Positions 42,247 to 51,342 are shown, counted from the first letter of the stretch. The stretch is 64,000 nucleotides of DNA from Parapedobacter deserti (GCF_042646065.1 NZ_JBHRTA010000022.1:186001-250000), one strand, 5' to 3'. Numbers and translations are program-made. Notes: generated by a model from the letters alone, not told the origin.

Positions 42247-43266
42247 ATGAACGTACTTCGCAGGTTGTCTTTTTGTCTGTTTCTCCTACTCCTGTTCGCC
42301 ACCGTGTCAGCCCAGACACGCTACGTCATGGTCATTCACGGCGGGGCCGGCACGATCCTGCCGCAGCGCATGACTTCCGGCCAGGAACAGGCCTTTAAGG
42401 ACGCGCTTACCAACGCCCTTAAGGCAGGGTACGCTGCGCTCCACGCCGGCAAGAGCAGCTTAGACGCTGTCGAAGCGGCCATCGTGGTGATGGAAGACAG
42501 TCCGCTGTTCAACGCGGGCAAAGGTGCCGTCTTCACTCATGACGGCAAGAATGAGCTTGATGCCTCGATCATGTGGGGCCCCAATCGGTCGGCCGGTGCA
42601 GTTGCGGGTGTAACAACCATCCGGAACCCCATCAGAGCGGCCCGGGCGGTGATGGAGCAGTCAGGACATGTGATGTTGACCGGGAATGGTGCAGAGACAT
42701 TTGCGCACGCCATGGGGCTTGAAATTGTAGCCCCGGGTTATTTCCGTACCGAAGATCGTTGGAAGGCGTTGCAACGCGTACTGAAACAGGATTCGCTGAA
42801 GGTGGAACTCGATCACGATGGCGGGTTTTCCGGCAGCACCGGAAGCGATCGCGATTATAAATACGGTACCGTGGGAGCTGTTGCCCTCGACCAAACAGGC
42901 AATCTAGCCGCCGGCACGTCTACCGGTGGGATGACAAACAAGCGATACGGACGCGTGGGAGATGCGCCCATTATCGGCGCGGGCACGTATGCCAATGAAC
43001 GCGTTGCCGTCTCCTGCACAGGCTGGGGTGAGTTTTTTATCCGTGGCATCGCAGCATATGACGTGGCCGCCCAAATGGCGTACAGTAAGCTATCAGTCGC
43101 TGAGGCTGCATCAAAAGTGATAGACAAAATCGGAGAAATGGGCGGTGATGGCGGGATGATCGCATTAGATAACGAGGGAAATATTGCCATGCCGTTCAAT
43201 ACCGCCGGCATGTACCGCGGTGCCGTGACCGAGTCAGGCGAAATCGAAGTTGCCATATACAAATGA
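42247..43266 (+). CDS. Exported isoaspartyl peptidase / plant-type L-asparaginase
   Basis: An N-terminal-nucleophile hydrolase that cleaves beta-aspartyl dipeptides and L-asparagine. The 339-residue precursor has a signal peptide (LFLLLLFATVSA, cleavage before QTR) and then VMVIHGGAGTI, the family start. Autocleavage is expected before Thr208 in YKYGTVGAVALD, and AAGTSTGGMTNKRYGRVGD and the substrate-binding GAGTYA follow. First gene of a run of exported hydrolases and thiol proteins; it overlaps the NlpC/P60 gene by ATGA, so they are translationally coupled. Confidence 0.94.
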   Translation: MNVLRRLSFCLFLLLLFATVSAQTRYVMVIHGGAGTILPQRMTSGQEQAFKDALTNALKAGYAALHAGKSSLDAVEAAIVVMEDSPLFNAGKGAVFTHDGKNELDASIMWGPNRSAGAVAGVTTIRNPIRAARAVMEQSGHVMLTGNGAETFAHAMGLEIVAPGYFRTEDRWKALQRVLKQDSLKVELDHDGGFSGSTGSDRDYKYGTVGAVALDQTGNLAAGTSTGGMTNKRYGRVGDAPIIGAGTYANERVAVSCTGWGEFFIRGIAAYDVAAQMAYSKLSVAEAASKVIDKIGEMGGDGGMIALDNEGNIAMPFNTAGMYRGAVTESGEIEVAIYK

Positions 43267-43880
43267 GCCGGATAACCTATTCAAGGGCGGGCCTACTCTG
43301 TTGGCTGCCATTAGCTGTGATGCTGCTCAGTGGGTGCCTCACCCGTCGGAATGCACTGCCTCCGGAAAGATCTCCTAAACCCCCGACGTACAAAAAGGCG
43401 CCAAAAGGCACCATTTACACCGACGCGACCTCGTCACCCAAAAACGTACGTGTGGCAGGTGGCACTTTGCTTGACGGCTATGCTCAAGTGCTGGGTGTGC
43501 CCAGGGCCAAGCTCCAGAATCCGGCGCTGTATGCATACATCGACGACTGGATGGGTGTCCCGCACCGTTCGGGAGGAACAGACCGGAGAGGGCTGGATTG
43601 CTCGGCATTCGTCGGCATGGTCATGCGCGATGTCTATGGAAAATCGCTGCCAAGGGTGTCAAGGGAAATGGCCGACCGCATCAAGCGCAAATATGAACGG
43701 CAACTACACGAAGGCGACCTCATTTTCTTCTCGTTTGGCCGCGGGCAAATCGACCATGTAGGCATCTACCTGCATAACAATAAATTTGTCCATGTATCAA
43801 CCAGCAAAGGGGTTATTATCAGCGACCTGCACGATTCTTGGTATTACAAGTACTTCAAACGGGCAGGGAGCGTCCAGTAA
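43263..43880 (+). CDS. NlpC/P60 (C40) peptidase lipoprotein
   Basis: A 205-residue lipoprotein with signal peptide and lipobox LLSGC (Cys25), a Pro/Lys-rich linker, and a C40 cysteine peptidase domain. The catalytic Cys is Cys113 in GLDCSAFV, the His is His165 in QIDHVGIYL, and the third polar residue is His177 in KFVHVSTSKGV. Family members cut the gamma-D-Glu to diaminopimelate bond of peptidoglycan peptides. Its start overlaps the stop of the isoaspartyl peptidase gene. Confidence 0.93.
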   Translation: MSRITYSRAGLLCWLPLAVMLLSGCLTRRNALPPERSPKPPTYKKAPKGTIYTDATSSPKNVRVAGGTLLDGYAQVLGVPRAKLQNPALYAYIDDWMGVPHRSGGTDRRGLDCSAFVGMVMRDVYGKSLPRVSREMADRIKRKYERQLHEGDLIFFSFGRGQIDHVGIYLHNNKFVHVSTSKGVIISDLHDSWYYKYFKRAGSVQ

Positions 43881-43937
43881 GTAAATATTACGTTACTTAC
43901 CGGTTTTCAAGGCATATATTTCGTTAACTTTACTGAT

Positions 43938-44426
43938 ATGAAAGCAGTGTGGATACTGGCAGTCGCGGTTGCCGTATGCTCGGCAAATGTCGCTGGGGCG
44001 CAGGACTCGGTACGACTGATCACGTTAGATCAGCTCGAAGATCGATTGGCAGGCGGCGGCGACACCACATTCATCGTCAACCTCTGGGCTACCTGGTGCG
44101 CACCATGTGTCGCTGAAATGCCTCATTTTGAGGAATTACAGCAAAAATACGCCGCCAAACCATTGCGTGTACTTTTTGTTAGTTTAGATGCCAAGCAAGA
44201 TCTCGGCGCGGTGATCAAATTCGTTGAACGTAAAGCACTGAAAGCAGAAGTGCTTTTGCTCAACGAAAAAAACGAACAGTATTTTATCCCGAAAATCAGC
44301 GAAGAATGGTCTGGAGCCATCCCCGCGACGCTTTTCGTCAATACGGACAAGGGTATCCGGATATTCAAAGCGCAGGAATTCAATTTTGAGCAACTCGAGC
44401 AAAATTATCTTTCAATTGTACAATAA
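43938..44426 (+). CDS. TlpA-like periplasmic thioredoxin
   Basis: A 162-residue exported thioredoxin-fold protein: signal peptide to about residue 21 (cleavage near GAQ), then FIVNLWATWCAPCVAEMP with redox Cys54 and Cys57, and the cis-Pro in GAIPATLFVN. Likely a reductase for periplasmic disulfides. A TAACTTTA near-consensus box (43925-43932) lies 5 nt before the ATG. It follows the NlpC/P60 gene by 57 bp and precedes another redoxin by 12 bp. Confidence 0.9.
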   Translation: MKAVWILAVAVAVCSANVAGAQDSVRLITLDQLEDRLAGGGDTTFIVNLWATWCAPCVAEMPHFEELQQKYAAKPLRVLFVSLDAKQDLGAVIKFVERKALKAEVLLLNEKNEQYFIPKISEEWSGAIPATLFVNTDKGIRIFKAQEFNFEQLEQNYLSIVQ

Positions 44427-44438
44427 AAAAGTTAAACC

Positions 44439-45053
44439 ATGAAAGCGACTAATGTATTATGGGTAGGGTTGGCAATACTGCTGTCAGCCAATGCCCCTGT
44501 ATCCGACAAAGGATACCAAATCGGTGATGTGGTGGAGGACTTCCGCCTGAAAAATGTAAACGGCGATTACGTTTCATTAGCAGATTATTCCGATGCAAAA
44601 GGATTCATTTTGATATTCACCTGCAATACCTGCCCCGTTGCTGTTGCTTACGAAGACCGGATCATCGCGCTCGATCGGCAATACCGCCCACAAGGTTATC
44701 CGGTCATTGCCATCAATCCGAACGATGCTGGAGTGGAACCCCGCGAATCATACGAGCAGATGCAGCAGCGGGCGAAAGACAAAGGCTTTACCTTTCCGTA
44801 CCTGCTTGACCCTGACCATATCGTAACGAAGCGGTTTGCGGCCACCCACACACCGCATACCTTCCTACTACAAAAAACAGATAAGGGCAATGTGCTCCAG
44901 TATATCGGCGCGATAGATAATGACAGCAGGAGCGGAAACCCAGACACCAAGTTTGTAGCCGATGCGATAGCAGCGCTGGAAGCGGGCCGTAAGCCGGATC
45001 CTGCTACGACCAAAGCCGTTGGCTGCACCATCAAATGGAAGCAGGGCGAGTGA
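44439..45053 (+). CDS. Peroxiredoxin-like thioredoxin-family protein, exported
   Basis: A 204-residue protein with an N-terminal signal-like helix (NVLWVGLAILLSANA) and an AhpC/TSA-type fold. The active segment is FTCNTCPVAVAYEDR, a CxxC variant found in a subgroup often labelled thioredoxin family or redoxin. THTPHTFLLQK carries the cis-Pro. Function as peroxidase or disulfide reductase is open. It is preceded by the TlpA-like gene and overlaps the P1 peptidase gene by 19 bp, a tight coupling. Confidence 0.85.
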   Translation: MKATNVLWVGLAILLSANAPVSDKGYQIGDVVEDFRLKNVNGDYVSLADYSDAKGFILIFTCNTCPVAVAYEDRIIALDRQYRPQGYPVIAINPNDAGVEPRESYEQMQQRAKDKGFTFPYLLDPDHIVTKRFAATHTPHTFLLQKTDKGNVLQYIGAIDNDSRSGNPDTKFVADAIAALEAGRKPDPATTKAVGCTIKWKQGE

Positions 45054-46189
45054 TCAGGTGGTTCCTACCCATGGTGTTGACGCTGCTATGCACGGCGGCA
45101 TCCACTACCCATGGACAAAGCAACCGACCCAGGGATCTGGGTATCCGCATAGGCGTGCTGCCTGTAGGTGCCGCCAACGCCATTACCGATGTGGCGGGAG
45201 TAAGTGTCGGGCATACCACGTTACAGATCGGTGACTCGGTAAGAACAGGTGTCACCGCGATCTTACCCCATGGAGGAAACATATTTCAGGAAAAAGTCCC
45301 GGCCGCGGTATTTGCCGGAAACGGCTTCGGCAAACTGACCGGCAGCACCCAAATCCAAGAACTGGGTAATATTGAAACCCCTATAATCCTGACCAACACA
45401 CTCAGCGTGCCTGTCGCGATGGATGCCTTAATCGACCACGTGCTGGCGCAGCCGGGCAATGAGCATGTCCAGTCTGTCAATGCGGTGGTCGGGGAAACCA
45501 ACGACGGATACCTGAATGACATACGTGGACGCCACATCACGAAGTCGGATGTGATCGCCGCCATACAACATGCAAAAGGCGGTATGCTCGAGGAAGGGAA
45601 TGTTGGCGCTGGCACGGGTACGGTATGCTTCGGTTTCAAGGGTGGCATCGGTACCGCGTCACGTAAGCTGCCGGCACCATTGGGCGGTTATACGGTGGGC
45701 GTGTTGGTGCAGAGCAACTTCGGCGGGGTCTTACAGATCAACGGCGTACCTGTGGGGCAGCGGCTGAAGGAATACGCCTTCAGCGATCAATTGCTCAACA
45801 ATGCAGATGGTTCATGCATGATTATTGTCGCAACAGACGCCCCCCTGGACAGCAGGAACCTGGAGCGCCTTGCCAAGCGCGCATTTATGGGCTTAGCCAA
45901 GACCGGGGGAATTGCGTCCAACGGAAGCGGTGATTATGTGATCGCCTTCTCCACGGCAACCCAGCTCCGGACAGCTCACCAATCCCAAACGCCTACCCAT
46001 CAGGTGGAACTGCTCACCAACGACCAAATGTCTCCGGTTTTCATGGCAGCCATCGAGGCCACAGAAGAAGCCATCATCAACTCCCTGTTTGCGGCCGAGG
46101 CGATGGCAGGAAAAGGCAACAGGAAGGTTGAATCACTTCCGCTTGATCGTGTGCTGCCGTGGTTACAGGCTGCGACCGATCCAAAATAG
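45035..46189 (+). CDS. Exported P1-family (DmpA/BapA-type) aminopeptidase
   Basis: A 384-residue Ntn-fold hydrolase with a signal peptide (WFLPMVLTLLCTAASTTHG). Members self-cleave before a Ser and then act as aminopeptidases on D-amino-acid or beta-amino-acid peptides. The nucleophile is Ser260 in ADGSCMIIVATDAPLDSRN, and NTLSVPVAMDAL and NDGYLNDIRG are conserved. It ends the run of exported hydrolases and faces the D-amino-acid aminotransferase gene with a 10-bp gap. Confidence 0.92.
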   Translation: MEAGRVIRWFLPMVLTLLCTAASTTHGQSNRPRDLGIRIGVLPVGAANAITDVAGVSVGHTTLQIGDSVRTGVTAILPHGGNIFQEKVPAAVFAGNGFGKLTGSTQIQELGNIETPIILTNTLSVPVAMDALIDHVLAQPGNEHVQSVNAVVGETNDGYLNDIRGRHITKSDVIAAIQHAKGGMLEEGNVGAGTGTVCFGFKGGIGTASRKLPAPLGGYTVGVLVQSNFGGVLQINGVPVGQRLKEYAFSDQLLNNADGSCMIIVATDAPLDSRNLERLAKRAFMGLAKTGGIASNGSGDYVIAFSTATQLRTAHQSQTPTHQVELLTNDQMSPVFMAAIEATEEAIINSLFAAEAMAGKGNRKVESLPLDRVLPWLQAATDPK

Positions 46190-46199
46190 CTTACCCGGG

Positions 46200-47054
46200 T
46201 CATAGGGAGTTGGTCTGCTTGATAAACGCTTCCTGTATGCGCCGCGTAACCGGACCTCGATCGGTGCTGACCACGGATTTCCGGCCGTTGATCCATATGC
46301 CGCCTATGGCAGTCACCTGCATGGTTGTACCGGTCAGGAAAGCCTCCTCGACACGTGGCAGGTCAGCCACCGCAAAGGCTTCCTCCCGCACGGGTATGCC
46401 GGTTTCCCGTGCGATTGAAATGACGATGTCGCGGGTAATCCCCGGGAGGATATGTTGGCCTTTGGGGTGGGTATATATCGTACCGTTATGCACTAAAAAA
46501 ACAGAGGTATGCGAACCCTCAGTTATCCACCCCTCCCGTTCAAACACATTTTCTACGACACCGGCCTGGCGGGCCGCATTGTTTGCCAACACGTTCGCCA
46601 TTAAGGATATGGATTTGATGTCGCAGCGGTGCCACCTCAGGTCGGGTGAAAGCACGACATCCACCAGTTTCTTTTCAAACCCTTCAAAATTAAACGGGTA
46701 TGCATACAACAACACCGTGGGTTCTACGCCTTCGGGAAAATAGTGTGTACGCGGCGCAACTCCGCGGGTTACTTGGATGTACACCAGGCCATCTGCACAC
46801 TCAGCCCGCTCAACAGCCTCTTTCACTCGGTCCAATAGTCCATTCGCGGTGTAGTGTATACCGACAGCATGGAGCCCCTCACGTAGGCGGCCGAGATGCG
46901 CTTCCATTGTAAATGGCTGGCGCCCGTAGACAGGAATAACCTCGTAGATACCGTCGCCCAGCATGAATCCCCTATCAAAGACAGACACTGCGGCAGCCTG
47001 GCTTGGCAACCATTCTCCATTAAAAAATACTTCTTTCGGATACGTTTTGTTCAT
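46200..47054 (-). CDS. dat: D-amino-acid aminotransferase (class IV)
   Basis: PLP enzyme exchanging amino groups between D-amino acids and keto acids, for example D-Ala and 2-oxoglutarate to D-Glu. The 284-residue fold-type IV protein has VFDRGFMLGDGIYEV, the D-specific carboxylate trap RGVAPRTHYFPE (Arg and His), the PLP Lys147 in CDIKSISLMANVLA, and EGSHTSVFLV. Branched-chain aminotransferases lack the RxH motif, which supports the D-specific call. Convergent with the P1 peptidase; downstream of the histidine kinase? No: the kinase ends 20 bp before its start on the same strand, so they may be co-transcribed. Confidence 0.9.
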   Translation of the reverse strand: MNKTYPKEVFFNGEWLPSQAAAVSVFDRGFMLGDGIYEVIPVYGRQPFTMEAHLGRLREGLHAVGIHYTANGLLDRVKEAVERAECADGLVYIQVTRGVAPRTHYFPEGVEPTVLLYAYPFNFEGFEKKLVDVVLSPDLRWHRCDIKSISLMANVLANNAARQAGVVENVFEREGWITEGSHTSVFLVHNGTIYTHPKGQHILPGITRDIVISIARETGIPVREEAFAVADLPRVEEAFLTGTTMQVTAIGGIWINGRKSVVSTDRGPVTRRIQEAFIKQTNSL

Positions 47055-47074
47055 TATGGAACGCGTTGATATTT

Positions 47075-48418
47075 TTACGCGAACCGGGCAACTTCCAATT
47101 CCTGCACCGATTCAGCCGTTTGCAACGAAATGTCGAAACGGGTCCCTATATTAGGCTCACTGGTGAACGATATCGTTCCGTTCTGCACTTGCGTGTATTC
47201 CCGGCACAGAAATAGCCCCAACCCTATTCCCCGTTCGTTACCCGTACCGTAAGTCGATTGGACTTTCAACGAGAATAACTCGCCCTGTTTTTCGGGTGGT
47301 ATTCCAATGCCGTTATCCTCAACGCTAATTTGACAGACCGTGCCAATTTTTTTTCCTGAAACAACGATACGGCCGCCGGCCGTCGTAAACTTAATGGCAT
47401 TGTTGATCAAGTTGCGTACAATCAACTGCAACATGTCCCGGTCTACCAGCGCCCATAACGAGCTGTCTATGTCGGCTTCCAGGATGATGTTTTTCTGATC
47501 AGCATAGACGCGCTGAACATCGATAACAGGCATTAGCAACTGTTTGATGTTGTTTCGCGTCAGCTTCGCCTGGATGCCACGCAACTGGCTCTGGGACCAT
47601 GCCAACATATTGGACAACAATTCCTGTGTGCCATGGAGCGCATTCGCCAATCCTTGCTCCACTTGCTTACGTTCATCCGGCGTAAACCGATCACTGGAGA
47701 CCAGGCGGATATAGCTGTGCAACGATGACAGGGGAGACTGCAGATCATGCGAAATAATGGAAAAAAGCTTTAGCTTTTCGTCGTTCAGCCGTTCCAACTC
47801 GATTGCCTTTTGGTCGGATGACCGCTTTTCCCTGTTATAGGCCTCTTTGAGGTAAAACAAGCTAAAAAAACAGAGGATGACACCCGTTCCGTAAGTGAAT
47901 GCAATATCTACGAACAGTGCTTTTTCATCCGCATAAGAAACACGCACTAACTCGGGATATCGATACTCAGCCAATAACAAGCCATATACTACGAGCAGAA
48001 TGAGTGACACCCATAACGCATACAGCTTTTTGGGTGAGACAATGATGATAAGCACAAACGCCAGCATAAACGAAAGCAGTGAGGCCCCGCGTATCCCGGC
48101 ACTGTAGAAGTAGTTGACGGCAAACAGTATGATCACCAGCAACGATGTCACAATTAACCCTACGGTCGTCCGCTGCCGGAAGCGTGCTAAATAATAGATG
48201 TACCCCAAAACCGCCGTTAACATCGCAAAAATCAGCGACGTGATTTGCAGACCGGAAAAATAGTTGAATGGGATATTAAATACCATAATGAAAATGGCAA
48301 TCAAGCAAATCGAATTGAACAGCCTGTTTTCAAACGTTAATGCGGCACGAGTCCCAATGAAAAAGTTCAGGTATCGCTTTACGACGGCTTTGATTTTGTC
48401 ATAATTTACGAAGGTCAT
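47075..48418 (-). CDS. Membrane sensor histidine kinase, orphan
   Basis: A 447-residue kinase with about six membrane helices in its first half (for example LIAIFIMVFNIPFNYF and LIVTSLLVIILFAVNYF) and no PAS or HAMP recognised. A short coiled linker leads to the H-box FSIISHDLQSPLSSL, then N-box NLINNAIKFT, G1 DNGIGIPP, and G2 GIGLGLFLC. No response regulator is adjacent. ATG 48418 is chosen over an in-frame ATG at 48451, because a full promoter lies between them. It is divergent from cydA and upstream of dat, so a redox signal is possible but unproven. Confidence 0.9.
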   Translation of the reverse strand: MTFVNYDKIKAVVKRYLNFFIGTRAALTFENRLFNSICLIAIFIMVFNIPFNYFSGLQITSLIFAMLTAVLGYIYYLARFRQRTTVGLIVTSLLVIILFAVNYFYSAGIRGASLLSFMLAFVLIIIVSPKKLYALWVSLILLVVYGLLLAEYRYPELVRVSYADEKALFVDIAFTYGTGVILCFFSLFYLKEAYNREKRSSDQKAIELERLNDEKLKLFSIISHDLQSPLSSLHSYIRLVSSDRFTPDERKQVEQGLANALHGTQELLSNMLAWSQSQLRGIQAKLTRNNIKQLLMPVIDVQRVYADQKNIILEADIDSSLWALVDRDMLQLIVRNLINNAIKFTTAGGRIVVSGKKIGTVCQISVEDNGIGIPPEKQGELFSLKVQSTYGTGNERGIGLGLFLCREYTQVQNGTISFTSEPNIGTRFDISLQTAESVQELEVARFA

Positions 48419-48421
48419 GCA

Positions 48422-48451
48422 CAAAAGTACGTAAACAAATTGATAAGGCAA
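48422..48451 (-). promoter_or_regulatory. Promoter of the histidine kinase gene
   Basis: Minus-strand TTG (48451-48449), 19 bp, then TACTTTTG (48429-48422). The ATG is only 3 nt beyond the box, which implies a leaderless transcript. Confidence 0.68.
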
Positions 48452-48562
48452 TTATTTAGATCGGTTACAAATTATTCAACTCAGCGAATAACCGTATCGC
48501 TGCATAGGCGTATATCGCCCAAATAGGTAACTTTAAGCGGTTAAAAACATAATTGCTTCGTT

Positions 48563-49894
48563 ATGGATGATCTTATGGCGGCCCGCTCCCAAATGGCTGT
48601 ATCCCTCGGGTTTCATATTATATTTGCGTGCGTTGGTATGGTTATGCCTTTTTTCATGGCTATATCGCACTTCATATACCTGAAGACGGGCAAACCGATT
48701 TATAAAGGACTCACCAAGGCGTGGAGTAAGGGCGTGGCCATTCTGTTTGCCACCGGTGCGGTTTCAGGCACCATGCTTTCCTTCGAACTGGGGCTGCTAT
48801 GGCCCACCTTTATGCAACATGCTGGCCCGATATTCGGCATGCCGTTTTCATTGGAGGGCACGGCTTTTTTCATTGAAGCTATTGCGCTGGGGTTTTTCCT
48901 CTATGGCTGGGACCGGCTGAAGCCTTGGTTCCATTGGGTTACCGGACTCATCGTCGGGCTGAGCGGATTAGCGTCTGGAATTTTGGTGGTCGCGGCCAAT
49001 GCTTGGATGAATAGCCCTGCGGGTTTTGACTTCATCGATGGGGAGTACCGCAATATCGATCCGATCAAAGCCATGTTCAATGACGCGTGGTTTTCTCAGG
49101 CTTTGCACATGACCCTGGCCGCATTCGTGGCCACCGGATTTGCCGTGTCTGGTGTCCATGCATTTATGATTCTCAAGGGCAAAAACATAACGTTTCATGC
49201 TACGGCTTTCCGTATTTCGGCCCTATGTGCCTGCATCGCAGCGCTCCTGCAGCCGATCAGTGGCGACATCTCAGCCAAGGATGTGGCCAAACGGCAGCCG
49301 GCGAAACTGGCGGCCATGGAGGCCCATTTTGAAACAGCGGCAAACGCACCTTTTCTCATCGGCGGCATACCCGATGAAGAAACCGCATCGGTAAGGTATG
49401 GGATTAAGATACCTGGATTACTCAGTTTCCTTGCGCATGGCGATTCGGACAAGCCCGTTACGGGGTTAAATGACATACCCAAGGAAAACTGGCCGCCGGT
49501 GGCCATTACCCACTATGCATTTCAGCTCATGATCACACTGGGCATGCTACTGGTGGCACTGGCTTTGATTTACTTCTCAGCACTCTTCAAATGGAAGAGC
49601 TGGCTAGGCAGCAAGTGGCTGCTCCGGTTGTTTGTAATCGCAACGCCGATGGGTTACATTGCTGTTGAAGCCGGATGGGTCGTTACGGAAGTGGGCCGGC
49701 AGCCATGGATCATCTATGAGGTAATGCGCACGGCAGACGCCGTTACGCCGATGCCAGGCATTGTATATTCATTCTATTTGTTTACCGCGGTGTTTTTATC
49801 GTTGTCTGCGATTGTTGTCTTTTTGCTTTACCGCCAAATGAAAATGGTGGGAAAGCTCTATGACACAACCGATCCCGAGTACAAATCGAACTAA
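48563..49894 (+). CDS. cydA: Cytochrome bd quinol oxidase subunit I
   Basis: Catalytic subunit of the high-affinity bd oxidase, taking electrons from quinol to O2. The 443-residue protein has about nine membrane helices. A haem-ligand His lies in SLGFHIIFACVG, another in SQALHMTL, and the Q-loop segment GDISAKDVAKRQPAKLAAME carries the quinol-site residues. The Q loop is short, as in the CIO/short-loop type. GRQPWIIYEVMRTADAV is the C-terminal motif. A near-consensus box TAACTTTA (48528-48535) lies 27 bp upstream. cydB follows after 8 bp. Confidence 0.96.
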   Translation: MDDLMAARSQMAVSLGFHIIFACVGMVMPFFMAISHFIYLKTGKPIYKGLTKAWSKGVAILFATGAVSGTMLSFELGLLWPTFMQHAGPIFGMPFSLEGTAFFIEAIALGFFLYGWDRLKPWFHWVTGLIVGLSGLASGILVVAANAWMNSPAGFDFIDGEYRNIDPIKAMFNDAWFSQALHMTLAAFVATGFAVSGVHAFMILKGKNITFHATAFRISALCACIAALLQPISGDISAKDVAKRQPAKLAAMEAHFETAANAPFLIGGIPDEETASVRYGIKIPGLLSFLAHGDSDKPVTGLNDIPKENWPPVAITHYAFQLMITLGMLLVALALIYFSALFKWKSWLGSKWLLRLFVIATPMGYIAVEAGWVVTEVGRQPWIIYEVMRTADAVTPMPGIVYSFYLFTAVFLSLSAIVVFLLYRQMKMVGKLYDTTDPEYKSN

Positions 49895-49902
49895 TTACGG
49901 CC

Positions 49903-50913
49903 ATGCTATACGTTGTCATCATATTCCTCTGGGCTTCTATCTGTTTATACCTCCTGCTTGGCGGCGCTGATTTCGGTGCAGGTATCGTTGAGTTGATCGC
50001 AAACCGGAAGCATAAGCTGCGCATACGGACCATTATGTCGCACGCAATCGGCCCGATCTGGGAAGCCAACCACATGTGGCTGATCATCGCTATCGTCATT
50101 CTGTTTGTAGGTTTTCCGCGGATATACACCACAATGTCTGTCTATACACACATCCCATTAGTGGCCATGCTTCTTGGCATTATGGCGCGCGGCACGGCGT
50201 TTGTTTTCCGCAGCTATGATGCAGTAACCGACGAGTGGCAGCGCGTTTATACGCTCATCTATACCTGGTCAAGCGTTATCACGCCTTTTTTCTTGGGCGT
50301 CATTGCCGCGGCCACCGTCGCCCGTACGATCGATCTCAATGCCAATGATTTCATAGCTGCCTATATCAAAAGCTGGCTGAGCTGGTTCGGGGTATCGATC
50401 GGTCTCTTTACCACCTGTATCTGCGGATACCTTGCAGCGACCTATGCCATCGGTGCCGTCGAAGATGAAAACGACAGGACACTACTGATACGCAGTGCAA
50501 AGCGGTTGATTTATCTTGTCGTCGGCGCAGGTGCACTGGTTTTCCTCTCAGCCGCGTCATCGGGTATCCCCTTAATTGCATGGATATTCGGAGATATCAT
50601 CGGGCAGGTAGCGATACTCTTGGCAACGGTTTCCCTTGGGCTGACCTTCGTCGCTTACCGGAAGCGGAGAGCCATTGCCGCCCGCATATTAGCCGGCTTC
50701 CAGGTTACCATGATCTTATTGGCCGCGACCTACCAACACTACCCCGAGTTGGTACTTTTCAAGGATGGCGGCGGCCTGTCGTTGATTGAGCATGCCGGAA
50801 ATTCAGAAACCATCACTGCCCTGGCTTGGGCATTGCTACTTGGCAGCGTTTTTATTCTGCCTTTTCTGTTTCACCTCATGCGTGTGTTCAGCCGGCGGTC
50901 TCCCTATCCATAA
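49903..50913 (+). CDS. cydB: Cytochrome bd quinol oxidase subunit II
   Basis: Structural partner of CydA. The 336-residue protein has eight to nine membrane helices, with GGADFGAGIVE in the first and GPIWEANHMWLIIAIVILF in the second, both diagnostic. ARGTAFVFRSYD is also conserved. No CydX-like small frame is evident in the 93 bp after it, and cydCD are not in the window. No terminator was found. Confidence 0.96.
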   Translation: MLYVVIIFLWASICLYLLLGGADFGAGIVELIANRKHKLRIRTIMSHAIGPIWEANHMWLIIAIVILFVGFPRIYTTMSVYTHIPLVAMLLGIMARGTAFVFRSYDAVTDEWQRVYTLIYTWSSVITPFFLGVIAAATVARTIDLNANDFIAAYIKSWLSWFGVSIGLFTTCICGYLAATYAIGAVEDENDRTLLIRSAKRLIYLVVGAGALVFLSAASSGIPLIAWIFGDIIGQVAILLATVSLGLTFVAYRKRRAIAARILAGFQVTMILLAATYQHYPELVLFKDGGGLSLIEHAGNSETITALAWALLLGSVFILPFLFHLMRVFSRRSPYP

Positions 50914-51006
50914 AATGACACCCAGCAAACGCTTGGCTGTTTGATGATGTGTCTTTATTACCGATATTTGTAAGTGCAAGTTGAATATTTATAGTCAAAA
51001 AGCAAT

Positions 51007-51333
51007 ATGGTGACGGTGACAGAAAAAGCTAAGCAACGTATCCTTGGCATCATGCGCGAGGAAAATTATGACGACACTTATTTCGTTCGGGTGGCCGTTG
51101 AAAGCGGTGGTTGCTCAGGGCTGAGCTACAAGCTCGATTTTGACCACGAACAGAAGCAAGGAGACCAGTTTTTCGAAGACAATGGTGTCAAAATCTGCTT
51201 AGACATCAAGTCCTACCTTTACCTGGCAGGTACGGAACTGGATTACTCCGACGGCCTGAACGGGAAAGGGTTTGAATTTCACAACCCCAACGCTTCGCGC
51301 ACCTGTGCGTGTGGTGAGAGTTTCGCTGTTTAA
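51007..51333 (+). CDS. A-type iron-sulfur carrier (HesB/IscA/SufA)
   Basis: A 108-residue protein that carries nascent Fe-S clusters to target enzymes. The three conserved cysteines are present as Cys36 in SGGCSGLSY and Cys100/Cys102 in RTCACGESF. The length is typical. It stands alone, with no suf genes nearby. It meets bshB1 tail to tail with 9 bp between. Confidence 0.94.
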   Translation: MVTVTEKAKQRILGIMREENYDDTYFVRVAVESGGCSGLSYKLDFDHEQKQGDQFFEDNGVKICLDIKSYLYLAGTELDYSDGLNGKGFEFHNPNASRTCACGESFAV

Positions 51334-51342
51334 GCTACAGCA

